64,000 nt of DNA from the NCBI RefSeq assembly GCF_022180365.1, contig NZ_BQKV01000098.1:62001-126000 (forward strand), in the 5' to 3' direction. Source of the stretch: Faecalibacterium gallinarum. GTDB taxonomy: Bacteria > Bacillota > Clostridia > Oscillospirales > Ruminococcaceae. The first letter of the stretch is position 1. Each line of letters opens with the position of its first letter. Shown one piece after another: positions 32,936 to 44,668 of the stretch. The notes beneath the pieces were generated by a model. It saw only the letters and a program-made list of their open reading frames with translations, was not told the DNA's origin and did no database searches. Made by a program: the position numbers and the translations under genes.

Positions 32936-34942
32936 ATGCGCACCGAAACCGACGAGATTCGGGACAATCTCAAATACCTCAGCCTGCTTGCCCGGGATTA
33001 TCCCTCCCAGGCGGCAGCGGCCAGCGAGATCATCAGCACCCAGGCACTGATGAAACTGCCCAAGGGCACCGAACATTTTATGAGCGACCTCCACGGGGAA
33101 CACGAGGCTTTTGTCCACATCCTCAACTCCGCCTCGGGGGTCATCCGGGAAAAGGTGGATATCGTGCTGGGCGACACCCTGCCCGAGGAGGCTCGGGCCG
33201 AGTTGGCTACCCTGATCTACTATCCCGCCGAAAAGCTCCCCCAGCTCAAAGCCCGCTGGGCGGACGAGGATGGGCTGGACCAGTGGTACACCGAGACGCT
33301 TTTTCAGCTGATTGAGATCTGCCGGCTGGTTTCCTCCAAGCACACCCGCTCCCACGTCCGGCGGTGCCTGCCCGCCAGCTGCGGTTACATTATGGACGAG
33401 CTGCTCCACGCCCATTTCGAGGACCACGATAAGGAACTCTACTACGGTCAGATCGTGGGCAGCATCATCGAGAACGGCCGGGGGGATGCCTTCATCATCC
33501 GGCTGTGTGAGCTGATCAAACGGCTGGCGGTGGATAAACTCCATATCGTGGGCGATCTGTTTGACCGCGGGCCCCACCCCGATATCATCCTGGACCGGCT
33601 GATGCGTCACCACAGTGTGGATATTCAGTGGGGCAACCATGACGTGGTCTGGATGGGGGCGGCGGCCGGCAGCGCCATCTGTGCCTGTACGGTACTTAAG
33701 ACCACCCTGGCCTACCATAACCACGGGATGCTGGAGGACTGCTATGGCATCAACCTGCGGCATTTGCAGCGGATGGCGGAGTACTACTACGGCCAGGACG
33801 ACCTGTCCATCTGGATGCCCCACACCGACGCCGCCCGGGGCCCCTATACCGAGGGGATGCTCCACCGCTGTGCCGTGATGCACAAGGCCATCTCAATTTT
33901 GATGTTCAAGGTGGAGTGCCGGGTCATCGACCGGAACCCCGACTTCAAGATGGCCGGGCGGGACTATCTGCGCCGGATCAACTGGGAAAAGGGGACGGTC
34001 AACATCGCAGGGAAAGACTACCCCCTGCGGGATACTTCTTTCCCTACCGTAGACCCCGCCGACCCCACCGCCCTGAACGAGGACGAAGAGATGGTGCTGG
34101 AACGGCTGGTGCGCTCCTTCCGGGAGAGCGAAAAGCTCCAGCAGCACGTGGGATTCCTTTACGCTAAGGGCAGTGTCTACCACATCGAAAACGGCAACCT
34201 GCTCTACCATGGAGTGGTGCCCATGACCGAAAAGGGCACCTTCGCGGTGGAGCGGTTCGAGGGGCGGAACTACTCGGGCCGGGCCCTGATGGATTACTGC
34301 GACGCCCGGGCCCGGCGGGGTTATTACGCCCCCGAGGGCAGCGCCGAGCGCCGGAACGGACAGGATTTTCTGTGGTATCTCTGGTGTGGCAAGATGTCCC
34401 CTCTCTTTGGCCGCAGCGCCATGACCACCTTCGAGCGGCTCTATGTGGCCGACAAATCCACCCACACCGAAACCAAGGACCCCTATTATAAGTGGTACAA
34501 CGACGAGGCGGTCTGCCGCCGGATTCTGGCCGAGTTCGGTCTGCCGGGCAGCTGCCATATTGTGAACGGCCATGTCCCGGTCCAGGAGAAAAACGGCGAG
34601 AGCCCCATCAAGGGCGGGGGACGGCTGTTGGTGATCGACGGCGGTTTCTGTCGGGCCTACCACGAAAAAACCGGCATCGCCGGGTATACCCTGGTGTATT
34701 CCAGCCGGAGCATGTCTCTGCGGACCCATCAGCCCTTTGTCAGCGCCGAAAAAGCCATCTCGGAAAACCTGGATATTATTTCCCGGAAAAACATCGTGGA
34801 GACGGAAAACCGGCGGATTCTCGTGGAAGATATCGACGAGGGCGAGGCTCTGCGGGAGCGGGTTCACGACCTCAAACAGCTGGTGACCGCCTATCAGCTG
34901 GGCTGGATCAAGGAGTCCCGCAGCGAGGACCGCATCTGGTAA
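32936..34942 (+). CDS. fbp: fructose-1,6-bisphosphatase class III
   Basis: 668 residues, the typical size of the Firmicutes-type enzyme, which removes the C1 phosphate in gluconeogenesis. Metallophosphoesterase motifs are FMSDLHGEHEAFVHIL (near residue 50), VGDLFDRGPHPD and WGNHDVVWMGAA (near 205-240), and late INGHVPV-type GHVPVQEKNGESPIKGGGRLLVIDGGFCRAY. The ATG at 32936 follows AGAGGAGGAG; the reading upstream of it from 32831 lacks a ribosome site. A possible -10 TATACT lies at 32871. No partner gene; monocistronic. Confidence 0.95.
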   Translation: MRTETDEIRDNLKYLSLLARDYPSQAAAASEIISTQALMKLPKGTEHFMSDLHGEHEAFVHILNSASGVIREKVDIVLGDTLPEEARAELATLIYYPAEKLPQLKARWADEDGLDQWYTETLFQLIEICRLVSSKHTRSHVRRCLPASCGYIMDELLHAHFEDHDKELYYGQIVGSIIENGRGDAFIIRLCELIKRLAVDKLHIVGDLFDRGPHPDIILDRLMRHHSVDIQWGNHDVVWMGAAAGSAICACTVLKTTLAYHNHGMLEDCYGINLRHLQRMAEYYYGQDDLSIWMPHTDAARGPYTEGMLHRCAVMHKAISILMFKVECRVIDRNPDFKMAGRDYLRRINWEKGTVNIAGKDYPLRDTSFPTVDPADPTALNEDEEMVLERLVRSFRESEKLQQHVGFLYAKGSVYHIENGNLLYHGVVPMTEKGTFAVERFEGRNYSGRALMDYCDARARRGYYAPEGSAERRNGQDFLWYLWCGKMSPLFGRSAMTTFERLYVADKSTHTETKDPYYKWYNDEAVCRRILAEFGLPGSCHIVNGHVPVQEKNGESPIKGGGRLLVIDGGFCRAYHEKTGIAGYTLVYSSRSMSLRTHQPFVSAEKAISENLDIISRKNIVETENRRILVEDIDEGEALRERVHDLKQLVTAYQLGWIKESRSEDRIW

Positions 34943-35173
34943 AGGTGTAGATCCTGCGTCGAGTCTGTTAAAAAAATAAGAAAAATGCCGCATGTCGCGA
35001 AAAAATCTGGGCAAAACAGAAAATAAGGAGGACGGTGAAACCCAGCCTTTGCTTTTTCAGGGAAGTTGTGTATAATAAGGTGAGCCGTTGAGAGAGGGCG
35101 GAGCTTGTGCTGCCCGCTTTTGCGGCGTGGGACGTTATCTGGAATTTGCGGACCCATGAAGGAGAGCATTGTT

Positions 35174-36457
35174 TTGGAAAAATTTGTGATTACGGGCGGT
35201 AAGCCCTTGTACGGCGAAGTTTCGATTTCGGGTGCAAAAAATGCGGCGGTGGCCATCCTGCCGGCCACCATCCTGGCAGCGGATGTCTGCGTGATCGAAA
35301 ACCTGCCGAATATCAGCGATGTATCCGTCAGCCTCAATATTCTCAGCGCGCTGGGCGCCAAGGTGCGGATGCTGAGCAAAAACACCTATGAGATTGATAC
35401 CACCCATCTGGTGGGCACCAATGTGCCGGACGACCTGTCCCGCCAGATGCGGGCCAGCTACTACTTCCTGGGGGCGCTTTTGTCCCGGTTCGGCCGGGCG
35501 CAGGTGGCCATGCCCGGCGGCTGCAACCTGGGCCCCCGTCCCATCGACCAGCACCTGAAGGCATTCAGCGCCCTGGGCGCCCAGGACAGTGTGGACTACG
35601 GTATGATTACCGTCCGGGCCACCGAGCTCAACGGCGCACGGATCTTCTTTGATAAGGTCAGCGTGGGTTCCACCATGAACGCCATGCTGTCCGCCGTCAT
35701 GGCCAAGGGCCAGACGGTTCTGGAGAACTGCGCCAAGGAGCCCCACGTGGTGGATCTGGCCAACTTCCTGAACATGTGCGGCGCGGACGTCCGCGGTGCC
35801 GGCACCGACGTCATCAAGGTGCAGGGCGTGGAGTCCATGCACGGCTGCAATTACAGCATCATCCCCGACCAGATCGAGGCCGGCAGCTATATGGTGGCCG
35901 CAGCGGCCACCGGCGGCGATGTCCTGGTCAAGAACGTCACCCCCAAGCACCTGGAGCCCATCACGGCCAAACTGCGCCGCGCCGGGGCTGAGGTGGAGGA
36001 GTTCGACGACGCCGTCCGGGTTCGTCGTACCGGGCCCATCCAGCCCCTCAAGATCAACACCATGCCCCATCCGGGTTTCCCCACCGATATGCAGCCCCTG
36101 ATGGGCGTGCTGCTCAGCGTGGCCCAGGGCACCAGCACCATCACCGAGGGCATCTGGGATAACCGTTTCCGCTATGTGGACGAGCTGCGCAAGATGGGCG
36201 CCAACGTCCAGGTGGACGGCCAGGTGGCCGTTTTTGAAGGGGTGGAGAAGCTCCAGCCCGCCCCCCTCCACGCCAGCGACCTGCGGGCCGGCGCCGCTAT
36301 GGTAGTGGCCGCCCTGATGGCCGAGGGCACCAGCGAGATCGAGGAGATCAGCCACATCGAGCGCGGCTACGAGGATATCGTGGAGAAGCTGCGCGGCCTG
36401 GGAGCCGATATCCGTAAAGTGGAGCGTGTGCCTGTGACGATGGAACAGGCGCTGTAA
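35174..36457 (+). CDS. murA: UDP-N-acetylglucosamine 1-carboxyvinyltransferase
   Basis: The first committed step of peptidoglycan synthesis: transfer of enolpyruvate from PEP to UDP-GlcNAc. About 427 residues. The substrate lysine and surrounding SISGAKNAAVAILPATILA sit at the N-terminus. The fosfomycin-target cysteine is in MPGGCNLGPRPID (near 114), with HFP-like hinge PHPGFPTDMQP and GIWDNRFRYVDELRKMGA near 320. I choose the TTG at 35174 because AAGGAG lies nine bases before it and MEKFVITGG is the normal MurA start; an in-frame ATG at 35156 (six residues longer) has no ribosome site. Followed by a terminator. Confidence 0.95.
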   Translation: MEKFVITGGKPLYGEVSISGAKNAAVAILPATILAADVCVIENLPNISDVSVSLNILSALGAKVRMLSKNTYEIDTTHLVGTNVPDDLSRQMRASYYFLGALLSRFGRAQVAMPGGCNLGPRPIDQHLKAFSALGAQDSVDYGMITVRATELNGARIFFDKVSVGSTMNAMLSAVMAKGQTVLENCAKEPHVVDLANFLNMCGADVRGAGTDVIKVQGVESMHGCNYSIIPDQIEAGSYMVAAAATGGDVLVKNVTPKHLEPITAKLRRAGAEVEEFDDAVRVRRTGPIQPLKINTMPHPGFPTDMQPLMGVLLSVAQGTSTITEGIWDNRFRYVDELRKMGANVQVDGQVAVFEGVEKLQPAPLHASDLRAGAAMVVAALMAEGTSEIEEISHIERGYEDIVEKLRGLGADIRKVERVPVTMEQAL

Positions 36458-36481
36458 TCCATCTTTTAAATGAACCCAAAG

Positions 36482-36511
36482 GAGCCGCATCGAACCGGGT
36501 GCGGCTCTTTT
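36482..36511 (+). terminator. murA terminator
   Basis: GAGCCGCA pairs with TGCGGCTC, then TTTT. It lies 25 bases after the murA stop and before the MBL hydrolase ribosome site. Confidence 0.8.
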
Positions 36512-36540
36512 CCTGTCGAGAAAGGAGAGGCCCGGGGCCC

Positions 36541-37329
36541 ATGGCAGAATTTATCTCACTTTATTCCGGATCGTCCGGCAACTGCAGCGTGGTGCGCTGC
36601 GGCCAGCGTTATCTTCTGGTGGATATGGGCAAGGGGGTTCGCACCACCTCTGCTGCCCTCAAGGCTCTGGATCTGTCCGTCAGCGACTGCGACGGCGTCC
36701 TGATCACCCACGAGCACAGCGACCACGTCAAGGGTCTGACCACCTTTTTAAAGAAATATCCGCTGCCGGTCTATGGATCGGCGGATACCGTGGATATGCT
36801 GGAATCGAACGGCGTTGTCCCGGCTTCCTGCCCGCTCTATTCCCTGGGCGGCCGGGAAGAGGACATCGGCGCTTTCGGAGTCCAGGCGTTCCCCACCAGT
36901 CACGACGTGCCCTGCGTGGGTTACCGCATTCACACCCCGGACGGCAAGACCATGAGCATCGCCACCGACCTGGGCACCTTGACCCCCGCTGTACATGAAG
37001 CCCTGTCCGGCTGCGACCTGGTGGCGCTGGAGAGCAACTACGACCTGCACATGCTTCGCACCGGGCCCTACCCCTATTATCTGCGGGCCCGGATCGAGAG
37101 CGTCCGGGGGCATCTTTCCAACGACGAGTGCTCGGCAAAGCTGCTGGAACTGATCCAGGAGGGATGCAAGCGGTTCGCCCTTTGCCATCTTTCCCAGGAT
37201 AATAACACCCCCGCGCTGGCCCTTCAGACGGTGTTCACCACCCTGGGGGCGGCGGATGTGGTGCCGGACAAGGACTGCATCGTCCAGGCCCAGCGCCGCA
37301 ATGAGATCAGCCCGCCCCTGGAATTTTGA
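36541..37329 (+). CDS. MBL-fold metallohydrolase, YycJ/WalJ-like
   Basis: 262 residues. The metal-binding signature ITHEHSDHVKGL lies at about residues 60-72, with further ligands at SHDVPCVGYRI, ATDLGT, ESNYD and CHLSQDN. The start FISLYSGSSGNCSVVRCGQRYLLVDMGKGVR is that of the YycJ (WalJ) group, which in Bacillus and Streptococcus is linked to the WalRK cell-wall system and shows 5'-exonuclease activity. Here it follows murA instead of walRK. The ATG at 36541 has AAAGGAGAGG upstream with a somewhat long spacing. Role inferred from family. Confidence 0.88.
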   Translation: MAEFISLYSGSSGNCSVVRCGQRYLLVDMGKGVRTTSAALKALDLSVSDCDGVLITHEHSDHVKGLTTFLKKYPLPVYGSADTVDMLESNGVVPASCPLYSLGGREEDIGAFGVQAFPTSHDVPCVGYRIHTPDGKTMSIATDLGTLTPAVHEALSGCDLVALESNYDLHMLRTGPYPYYLRARIESVRGHLSNDECSAKLLELIQEGCKRFALCHLSQDNNTPALALQTVFTTLGAADVVPDKDCIVQAQRRNEISPPLEF

Positions 37330-37359
37330 GCCGGGCGCGCCGCTTTTTGCGTCAAAGTG

Positions 37360-37387
37360 TTGACAAGGCGCTTGAAAATGTTATAAT
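37360..37387 (+). promoter_or_regulatory. alaS leader promoter
   Basis: TTGACA, 16 bp, TATAAT, just before the T-box leader. Confidence 0.8.
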
Positions 37388-37394
37388 CTATACT

Positions 37395-37682
37395 GTGTGC
37401 TGGGCTATGCGGTCCGGCGCAATCAGTCGAATCATGACAGCAGCTAAGAAAGGGTCAGGGTCTGCAACCAGCCGCCCAGAGAGGGAGCCCCCGCAAGGGG
37501 CTGAAAGGCTCCCCGGTATGCGTAGGTCCCAAGCCACCCTCGAGCTTCCGGCGAGATAAGCCGGACGTAGCGCGGCGTTATCGCGGCAAAGCGGCAGAGA
37601 AGGTGCGCTTTCTCTGCAAGTTGGGTGGTACCACGGAGCTTATCACAGCCTTCGTCCCTCGATTGGGGCGGGGGCTGTTTTG
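37395..37682 (+). promoter_or_regulatory. T-box riboswitch of alaS
   Basis: The canonical T-box GGGTGGTACCACGG at about 37623-37636 forms the antiterminator; its UGGU bulge would pair with an ACCA-ending tRNA such as tRNA-Ala. A strong hairpin precedes it (GGGAGCCCCC... with GGCTCCC near 37480-37520). A terminator follows: CAGCC and CCC pairing with GGGG and GGCTG, then TTTT at about 37645-37681. Uncharged tRNA-Ala would stabilise the antiterminator and let alaS be made. I did not resolve the specifier loop with confidence. Confidence 0.92.
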
Positions 37683-37760
37683 CGTTTGAGCGGGGCTGTC
37701 AGAAAAATACCGCCGTGTTGTGAACAGCACGGCAGGGGAATTGAGGAGAGAATAACATCT

Positions 37761-40421
<2,661 letters not shown>

Positions 40422-40528
40422 GTTCGGCCGATTTTCCCGTAAATGCAGTGCGGCGCCCCGGCGGGGGACGCTGGGGCCGCCGGGCTGTTTTGGATTTGGT
40501 TTAATTTCGGACGAAAGGAGCGAATCCC

Positions 40529-40870
40529 ATGAACGATTGTCTGTTCTGCAAGATTGCAGCAGGGGAGATCCCCTCCAACAAGCTGTATGAAGACGATCAG
40601 CTGCTGGCGTTCTACGACATCGATCCCCAGGCGCCGGTCCACTTCCTGGTCATCCCCAAGAAGCACATTGAGTCGGCGGCTGCCCTGACCGAGGCCGACG
40701 GCGCGCTGCTGGGCCACATCTTCGCAGTGATCGCCCGCCTGTGCGGCGAGCTGGGCTGTGAGGGCGGCTACCGGGTGGTGTCCAATGTGGGCGAGGACGG
40801 CGGCCAGAGTGTGAAACACCTGCACTTCCATGTGCTGGCCAAGCGCAGCCTGGCCTGGCCTCCGGGCTGA
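40529..40870 (+). CDS. HIT-family nucleotide hydrolase (HinT-like)
   Basis: 113 residues. The catalytic histidine triad is in SVKHLHFHVLAKRSL, the start CLFCKIAAGEIPSNKLYEDDQLLAFYDIDPQAPVHFLVIPKKHI is that of bacterial HinT, and N-terminal CxxC may bind zinc. HinT enzymes cleave nucleoside phosphoramidates and aminoacyl-adenylates, which fits a location after alaS. A GC-rich hairpin at about 40450-40490 followed by GTTTTGG may partly separate it from alaS. The ribosome site AAAGGAG is clear. Confidence 0.92.
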   Translation: MNDCLFCKIAAGEIPSNKLYEDDQLLAFYDIDPQAPVHFLVIPKKHIESAAALTEADGALLGHIFAVIARLCGELGCEGGYRVVSNVGEDGGQSVKHLHFHVLAKRSLAWPPG

Positions 40871-40923
40871 TCGCCCTGCCCCGACAGAAATCACAAACCG
40901 AGTGACAGAAGGAGAGGCTATCA

Positions 40924-41463
40924 ATGGCTGAAACCTATACCCTGAACGTTGCGGGCCTGACCCGTGAGCTGACCATCTGCAAGGTGAACGACCACCTGGA
41001 TATTGCGGCCTTTATCATGCTGGGCGATGCCGAGCTGACGGTGGCCGCCGCCGAAGCACTGCTGAAAAAGTGCCCCGAGTTCGACGTGCTGCTGACCGCT
41101 GAGGCCAAGGGCATCCCCCTGGCCCACGAGATGAGCCGCCAGAGCGGCAAGCCCTATGTCTGCGCCCGCAAGAACGTCAAGCTGTATATGCACGACCCGG
41201 TGATTGTGGAGGATCAGTCCATTACCACCGAGGGCAAGCAGCGGCTTGTCATCGACCGCAAGGAGCTGGACTCCATGAAGGGCAAACGGGTTCTGGTGGT
41301 GGACGACGTGATCTCCACCGGCGGTTCCCTCAAGGCGCTGGACAACCTGGCCGAGCATACTCAGTGTGAGATCGTGGGCCAGGCGGCAGTCCTGGCTGAG
41401 GGCGATGCCGCCAAGCGCGACGACATCATCTTCCTCGAGCCGCTGCCCCTGTTCTTCCACTGA
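40924..41463 (+). CDS. purine phosphoribosyltransferase-like protein (Apt-type)
   Basis: 179 residues. The PRPP-binding loop is RVLVVDDVISTGGSLKALDNL near 124-145 and the conserved early block DVLLTAEAKGIPLAHEMSRQSGKPYVCARKNVKLYM near 58-95, as in adenine/xanthine phosphoribosyltransferases. It would salvage a purine base to a nucleotide. The end (EPLPLFFH) is as in clostridial Apt-like proteins. The true base specificity cannot be read. Good ribosome site GAAGGAGAGG; its stop is followed within five bases by the ComEC-like ATG. Confidence 0.82.
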   Translation: MAETYTLNVAGLTRELTICKVNDHLDIAAFIMLGDAELTVAAAEALLKKCPEFDVLLTAEAKGIPLAHEMSRQSGKPYVCARKNVKLYMHDPVIVEDQSITTEGKQRLVIDRKELDSMKGKRVLVVDDVISTGGSLKALDNLAEHTQCEIVGQAAVLAEGDAAKRDDIIFLEPLPLFFH

Positions 41464-41467
41464 TGCG

Positions 41468-43576
41468 ATGAGAAGGCCGCTTTGTGTGCTCTGCGCTGGG
41501 CTGCTGGGCGCACAGATTGCTGCCATATTTTTGCCGCAGACGGTGTTTTGGCCGTTTGCGGCTTTCTTTGTATGCCTGAGTCTGGCGGCGGGGGTTGCCT
41601 GCCGCCCGGCCCGGGGCGGCGCAATCGTGCTGCTGGCGGGGGCGGTGGTTGGCTTGGCCCTGCTGGCCCGTACCCAGAACGAGCTGGAAAAACTGAACCA
41701 ACGCTATGCGGGGCGCCTGGTGCAGTTGTCGGCCTGTGTGGAACAAATAGACGCCTATGGGGATGGCCGGGTGAGCGCTCTGCTCCGGGTGGAACAGGCA
41801 GAAGGCGAGGCAGTGGAATTCCGCTGCCAATGCAACGATCTGCCCGCCTGCTCGGTGGGGGATCTCATCCGGGCGGAATTCTGGCTGGAAGTCCCGGCCC
41901 GGGCGGATCGGCTGGACTATTATGCCGACGGCCTGGCCTTTTCGGCGGAATATGAGAGCGGGTTTGTGGTCGCCGGGCAGGACGACAGCTTCCGCACTCG
42001 GGCTTACCGATGGCAGCAGGCCCTCAGCGGGGCGGTGCGCCGCTTCCTCGACGAGGACACCGGTGGTGTGCTGGCCGCCATGGTGGTGGGGGACCGCGGT
42101 CACCTTTCTTCGGAGCTGAACGCCTCCTACCGGGCGGCGGGGCTCTCCCATGTGTTGGTGGTCAGCGGTATGCACGCCACCATCCTCTGCGGCGGGCTGT
42201 TTGCAGGCCGCGCCAGCGCCACCCGCCCCCGCAAACTCTGGCGCAGCCGTCTGCGGTCGGTGGCGTCGGCGGGGATGGCCATTTTGCTGGTGGGGATCAC
42301 CGGTTTTACGCCGTCGGTCCTCCGGGCAGGGATTTCCATCTGGATCGGTGCCCTGGGGGTCTGGCTCTTTGCCCCGGCGGATGCCCTCACCTCCCTGGCC
42401 ATTGCGGGGCTCTGGATCACGCTGCCCAACAGCTACGCCGTCTGTGATGTGGGCTTTGAACTCTCCTTTGCCGCGGTGCTGGGAACCCTGGCTGGTGCGG
42501 AAGTGGTCCGCCGGAGCCGCGCCGCCCGGATGAAACGCCAGGCTCTTCGAAAAAACCGCCCGCAGCCCAGCACCCTCCGGCAGTGGCGGGGGCGTATCGC
42601 TGGGGTGGTGTGGGAATCCGCCTGTATTTCGGTCTGTGCTTCGGCGGCCACCTTCCCGGTGCTGGTGCTGCGGGGGATGAGTACCAGCCTGTATGCTCTG
42701 GTGTCCAGTGTGGCGGTGCTCTGGATGGTTCAGCCCATTCTTCTGCTGGGCATCGGCGCCGCTATCACGGGGCTTCTGCCCTTTTTGCGGCCGCTTCAGA
42801 TGGTATTTTCCTTTGGGGCGGGGCTGCTGGTCTGGCTGCTCAACGGCTGGGCCCGGTGGGTGGAAACCTGGCCCGGGGCGCAGATTTATTTTGAGACCGG
42901 GTATGCGGCGTTTCTCTGTCTGGTCTTGATTGGGCTGTGTCTGCTGGCCTACCACTGGCGGGTGCGGCTTCGGCTGGCCCTGCCGGTGATCCTGCTGGTG
43001 GCGTCGGTGGGAATTTTGACAGGCAACGCCCTGGAACGGGATATCATCAAGGTGACTCTGGTGGGCAGCAGTACGGCCCCATCGGTGGTTCTGACCCAAA
43101 ACGGCCAGGCGGTGGTACTCTACCGGGGCGGCACCAGCGGCCAAACCGCCGTAGAAAATCGCCTCGCCCGGGACGGAGTGGAACAGATCGCCCTGGTGGT
43201 GGACCTCCGTCTTTCCCCTGAAACGCCCTGTACCCTGGAGGCAGAACAAAGCCTCACTGTGGCCGATATGGCCGACTACAATACCGAAAAATACCGCTGC
43301 GGCGGGATCGGGGTAGAGGTGTTCCGCACCCATGCGGGCTGTGGGGTCCGGCTGATGGCGGGAGGCCGCAGCCTGGTGGCGGTCAGCGGGGACTTTGAAT
43401 TGGCCCGGCCGGTCCACGGGGATGTTCTGCTGGCCTCGGCCTCGGCGCCCGACGCATTCACTTGGGACGAAGTTCTGACCCTGCGAGAGGATTGTTCCTG
43501 GATGACCGAGGCGGGGGAGGCTTGGCTGGACCAGACCTTATCCCTTCGCCCGGGGGGCGGCTGGCGGCTGAGCTAG
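41468..43576 (+). CDS. ComEC/Rec2-family DNA-uptake channel-like protein
   Basis: 702 residues. Several N-terminal helices and an OB-like external stretch (about 65-160) precede the competence domain: LSSELNASYRAAGLSHVLVVSGMHATILCGGL is the hallmark, followed by LLVGITGFTPSVLRAGISIWIGALGVWL and YAVCDVGFELSFAAVLGTL. From about residue 530 a soluble C-terminal part starts (VTLVGSSTAPSVVLTQNGQAVVLY) where the metallo-beta-lactamase domain is expected, but the HxHxDH metal motif is absent. It may be a shortened or non-catalytic version. The ATG at 41468 is taken because it follows the previous stop by four bases. ComFC-like is at 15.4 kb; ComEA is not seen. Confidence 0.85.
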   Translation: MRRPLCVLCAGLLGAQIAAIFLPQTVFWPFAAFFVCLSLAAGVACRPARGGAIVLLAGAVVGLALLARTQNELEKLNQRYAGRLVQLSACVEQIDAYGDGRVSALLRVEQAEGEAVEFRCQCNDLPACSVGDLIRAEFWLEVPARADRLDYYADGLAFSAEYESGFVVAGQDDSFRTRAYRWQQALSGAVRRFLDEDTGGVLAAMVVGDRGHLSSELNASYRAAGLSHVLVVSGMHATILCGGLFAGRASATRPRKLWRSRLRSVASAGMAILLVGITGFTPSVLRAGISIWIGALGVWLFAPADALTSLAIAGLWITLPNSYAVCDVGFELSFAAVLGTLAGAEVVRRSRAARMKRQALRKNRPQPSTLRQWRGRIAGVVWESACISVCASAATFPVLVLRGMSTSLYALVSSVAVLWMVQPILLLGIGAAITGLLPFLRPLQMVFSFGAGLLVWLLNGWARWVETWPGAQIYFETGYAAFLCLVLIGLCLLAYHWRVRLRLALPVILLVASVGILTGNALERDIIKVTLVGSSTAPSVVLTQNGQAVVLYRGGTSGQTAVENRLARDGVEQIALVVDLRLSPETPCTLEAEQSLTVADMADYNTEKYRCGGIGVEVFRTHAGCGVRLMAGGRSLVAVSGDFELARPVHGDVLLASASAPDAFTWDEVLTLREDCSWMTEAGEAWLDQTLSLRPGGGWRLS

Positions 43577-43642
43577 CTCCGGGCTGGCAAAAGCCGGGCC
43601 GCTGTGGTATCATATCCATAAACGGAGAGGGGAGGCGAAAGG

Positions 43643-44668
43643 ATGCCGGACGAAAAGAAGCTGCGCCAAGTGGCGGCCAAAGGCTGCCCGGTGTACTATT
43701 TTTATTCCACCGAGGCCTATCTGGTCCGCCAGGCGGGCCGGACGGTCTGCCGTCTGTTGGCGGAGGACGCCGAAGAGGTGACCACCCTGGACGGCGCTGC
43801 GCCGGAAATCGAGCAGATCATCATGGCGGCGGGCACCATCTCCTTTTTCGGGACAAAGCGGGTGGTGCTTCTGCCCGAATTGGACCCCGCATCGTACAGC
43901 GACAAGGATCTGGACGCCCTCTGCGATACCATCGCCAGCGCCGAAAATGCGGTGCTGGTGCTGTGCAGTACCTTCGAGCCCGAGTGGGGTAAGCTCAAAC
44001 TTTCCAAACGGGCCCAGAAGCTGATCGCCCACTGCAAAAAGCTGGGCTACGTGGAGGAACTGGCCAAGCCCAAGCCCTACGAGCTCAAGGCTATGCTGAT
44101 GGAGCGGGCGGCGGCCCAGGGGGCTTCCCTGGCCCAGAACGCCGCCGACGCTCTGCTGGAGCGGTGCGGTGAGGAGCTTTTTTTGCTGGAAAATGAGGTG
44201 GACAAACTCTGCGCTCTGGCGGGGTATGGCACCGTCACCGCTTCCATGGTGGCCGAGATGGGCACCGTCAGCCTGGAAGCGGATGTCTTTGAGATGATCC
44301 GGATGGTGAACGCCAAAAATGCCTCGGGGGCCTGCAAAAAGCTCCAGACCCTTCTGCGGCTGCAACAGGAGCCCATCGCCATCACTGCGGCCATGATCGG
44401 CAGCTATGTGGATCTCTACCGGGTGAAACTCGGCCAGCAGAAGGGCAAAAATTACAGCGCCGTATTCAAGGATTTCGGCTACAAAGGCAGCGATTACCGG
44501 CTCAAGCGGTCGGCCCAGACGGCGGCCCATTACAGCCTCGGCCAGCTGGAACAGTGCCTTGAGATCCTGGCGGAGCTGGATGAATCTTTAAAAAGCCAGC
44601 CGGTTTCGGCGCAGATTCTGCTGGAAACAGCCCTCTGCCGCCTGGCCCTGGCGGGGAGCGGACGATGA
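43643..44668 (+). CDS. holA: DNA polymerase III subunit delta
   Basis: A 341-residue clamp-loader subunit. The start LRQVAAKGCPVYYFYSTEAYLVRQAGRTVC and SFFGTKRVVLLPELDP are family blocks; FEMIRMVNAKNASGACKKLQTLLRLQQEPIAITAAMIGSYVDLYRVKLGQ in the C-terminal collar domain is typical. It has the common position next to comEC in Firmicutes. GGAGGCGAAAGG precedes the ATG. It overlaps the TOPRIM gene by four bases, so the two are coupled. Confidence 0.92.
   Translation: MPDEKKLRQVAAKGCPVYYFYSTEAYLVRQAGRTVCRLLAEDAEEVTTLDGAAPEIEQIIMAAGTISFFGTKRVVLLPELDPASYSDKDLDALCDTIASAENAVLVLCSTFEPEWGKLKLSKRAQKLIAHCKKLGYVEELAKPKPYELKAMLMERAAAQGASLAQNAADALLERCGEELFLLENEVDKLCALAGYGTVTASMVAEMGTVSLEADVFEMIRMVNAKNASGACKKLQTLLRLQQEPIAITAAMIGSYVDLYRVKLGQQKGKNYSAVFKDFGYKGSDYRLKRSAQTAAHYSLGQLEQCLEILAELDESLKSQPVSAQILLETALCRLALAGSGR

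Noticed and set aside
40450-40491. Terminator between alaS and the HIT gene
   Set aside because: GC-rich pairing is possible but the stem is irregular and the T-tract is short; left out as a feature.
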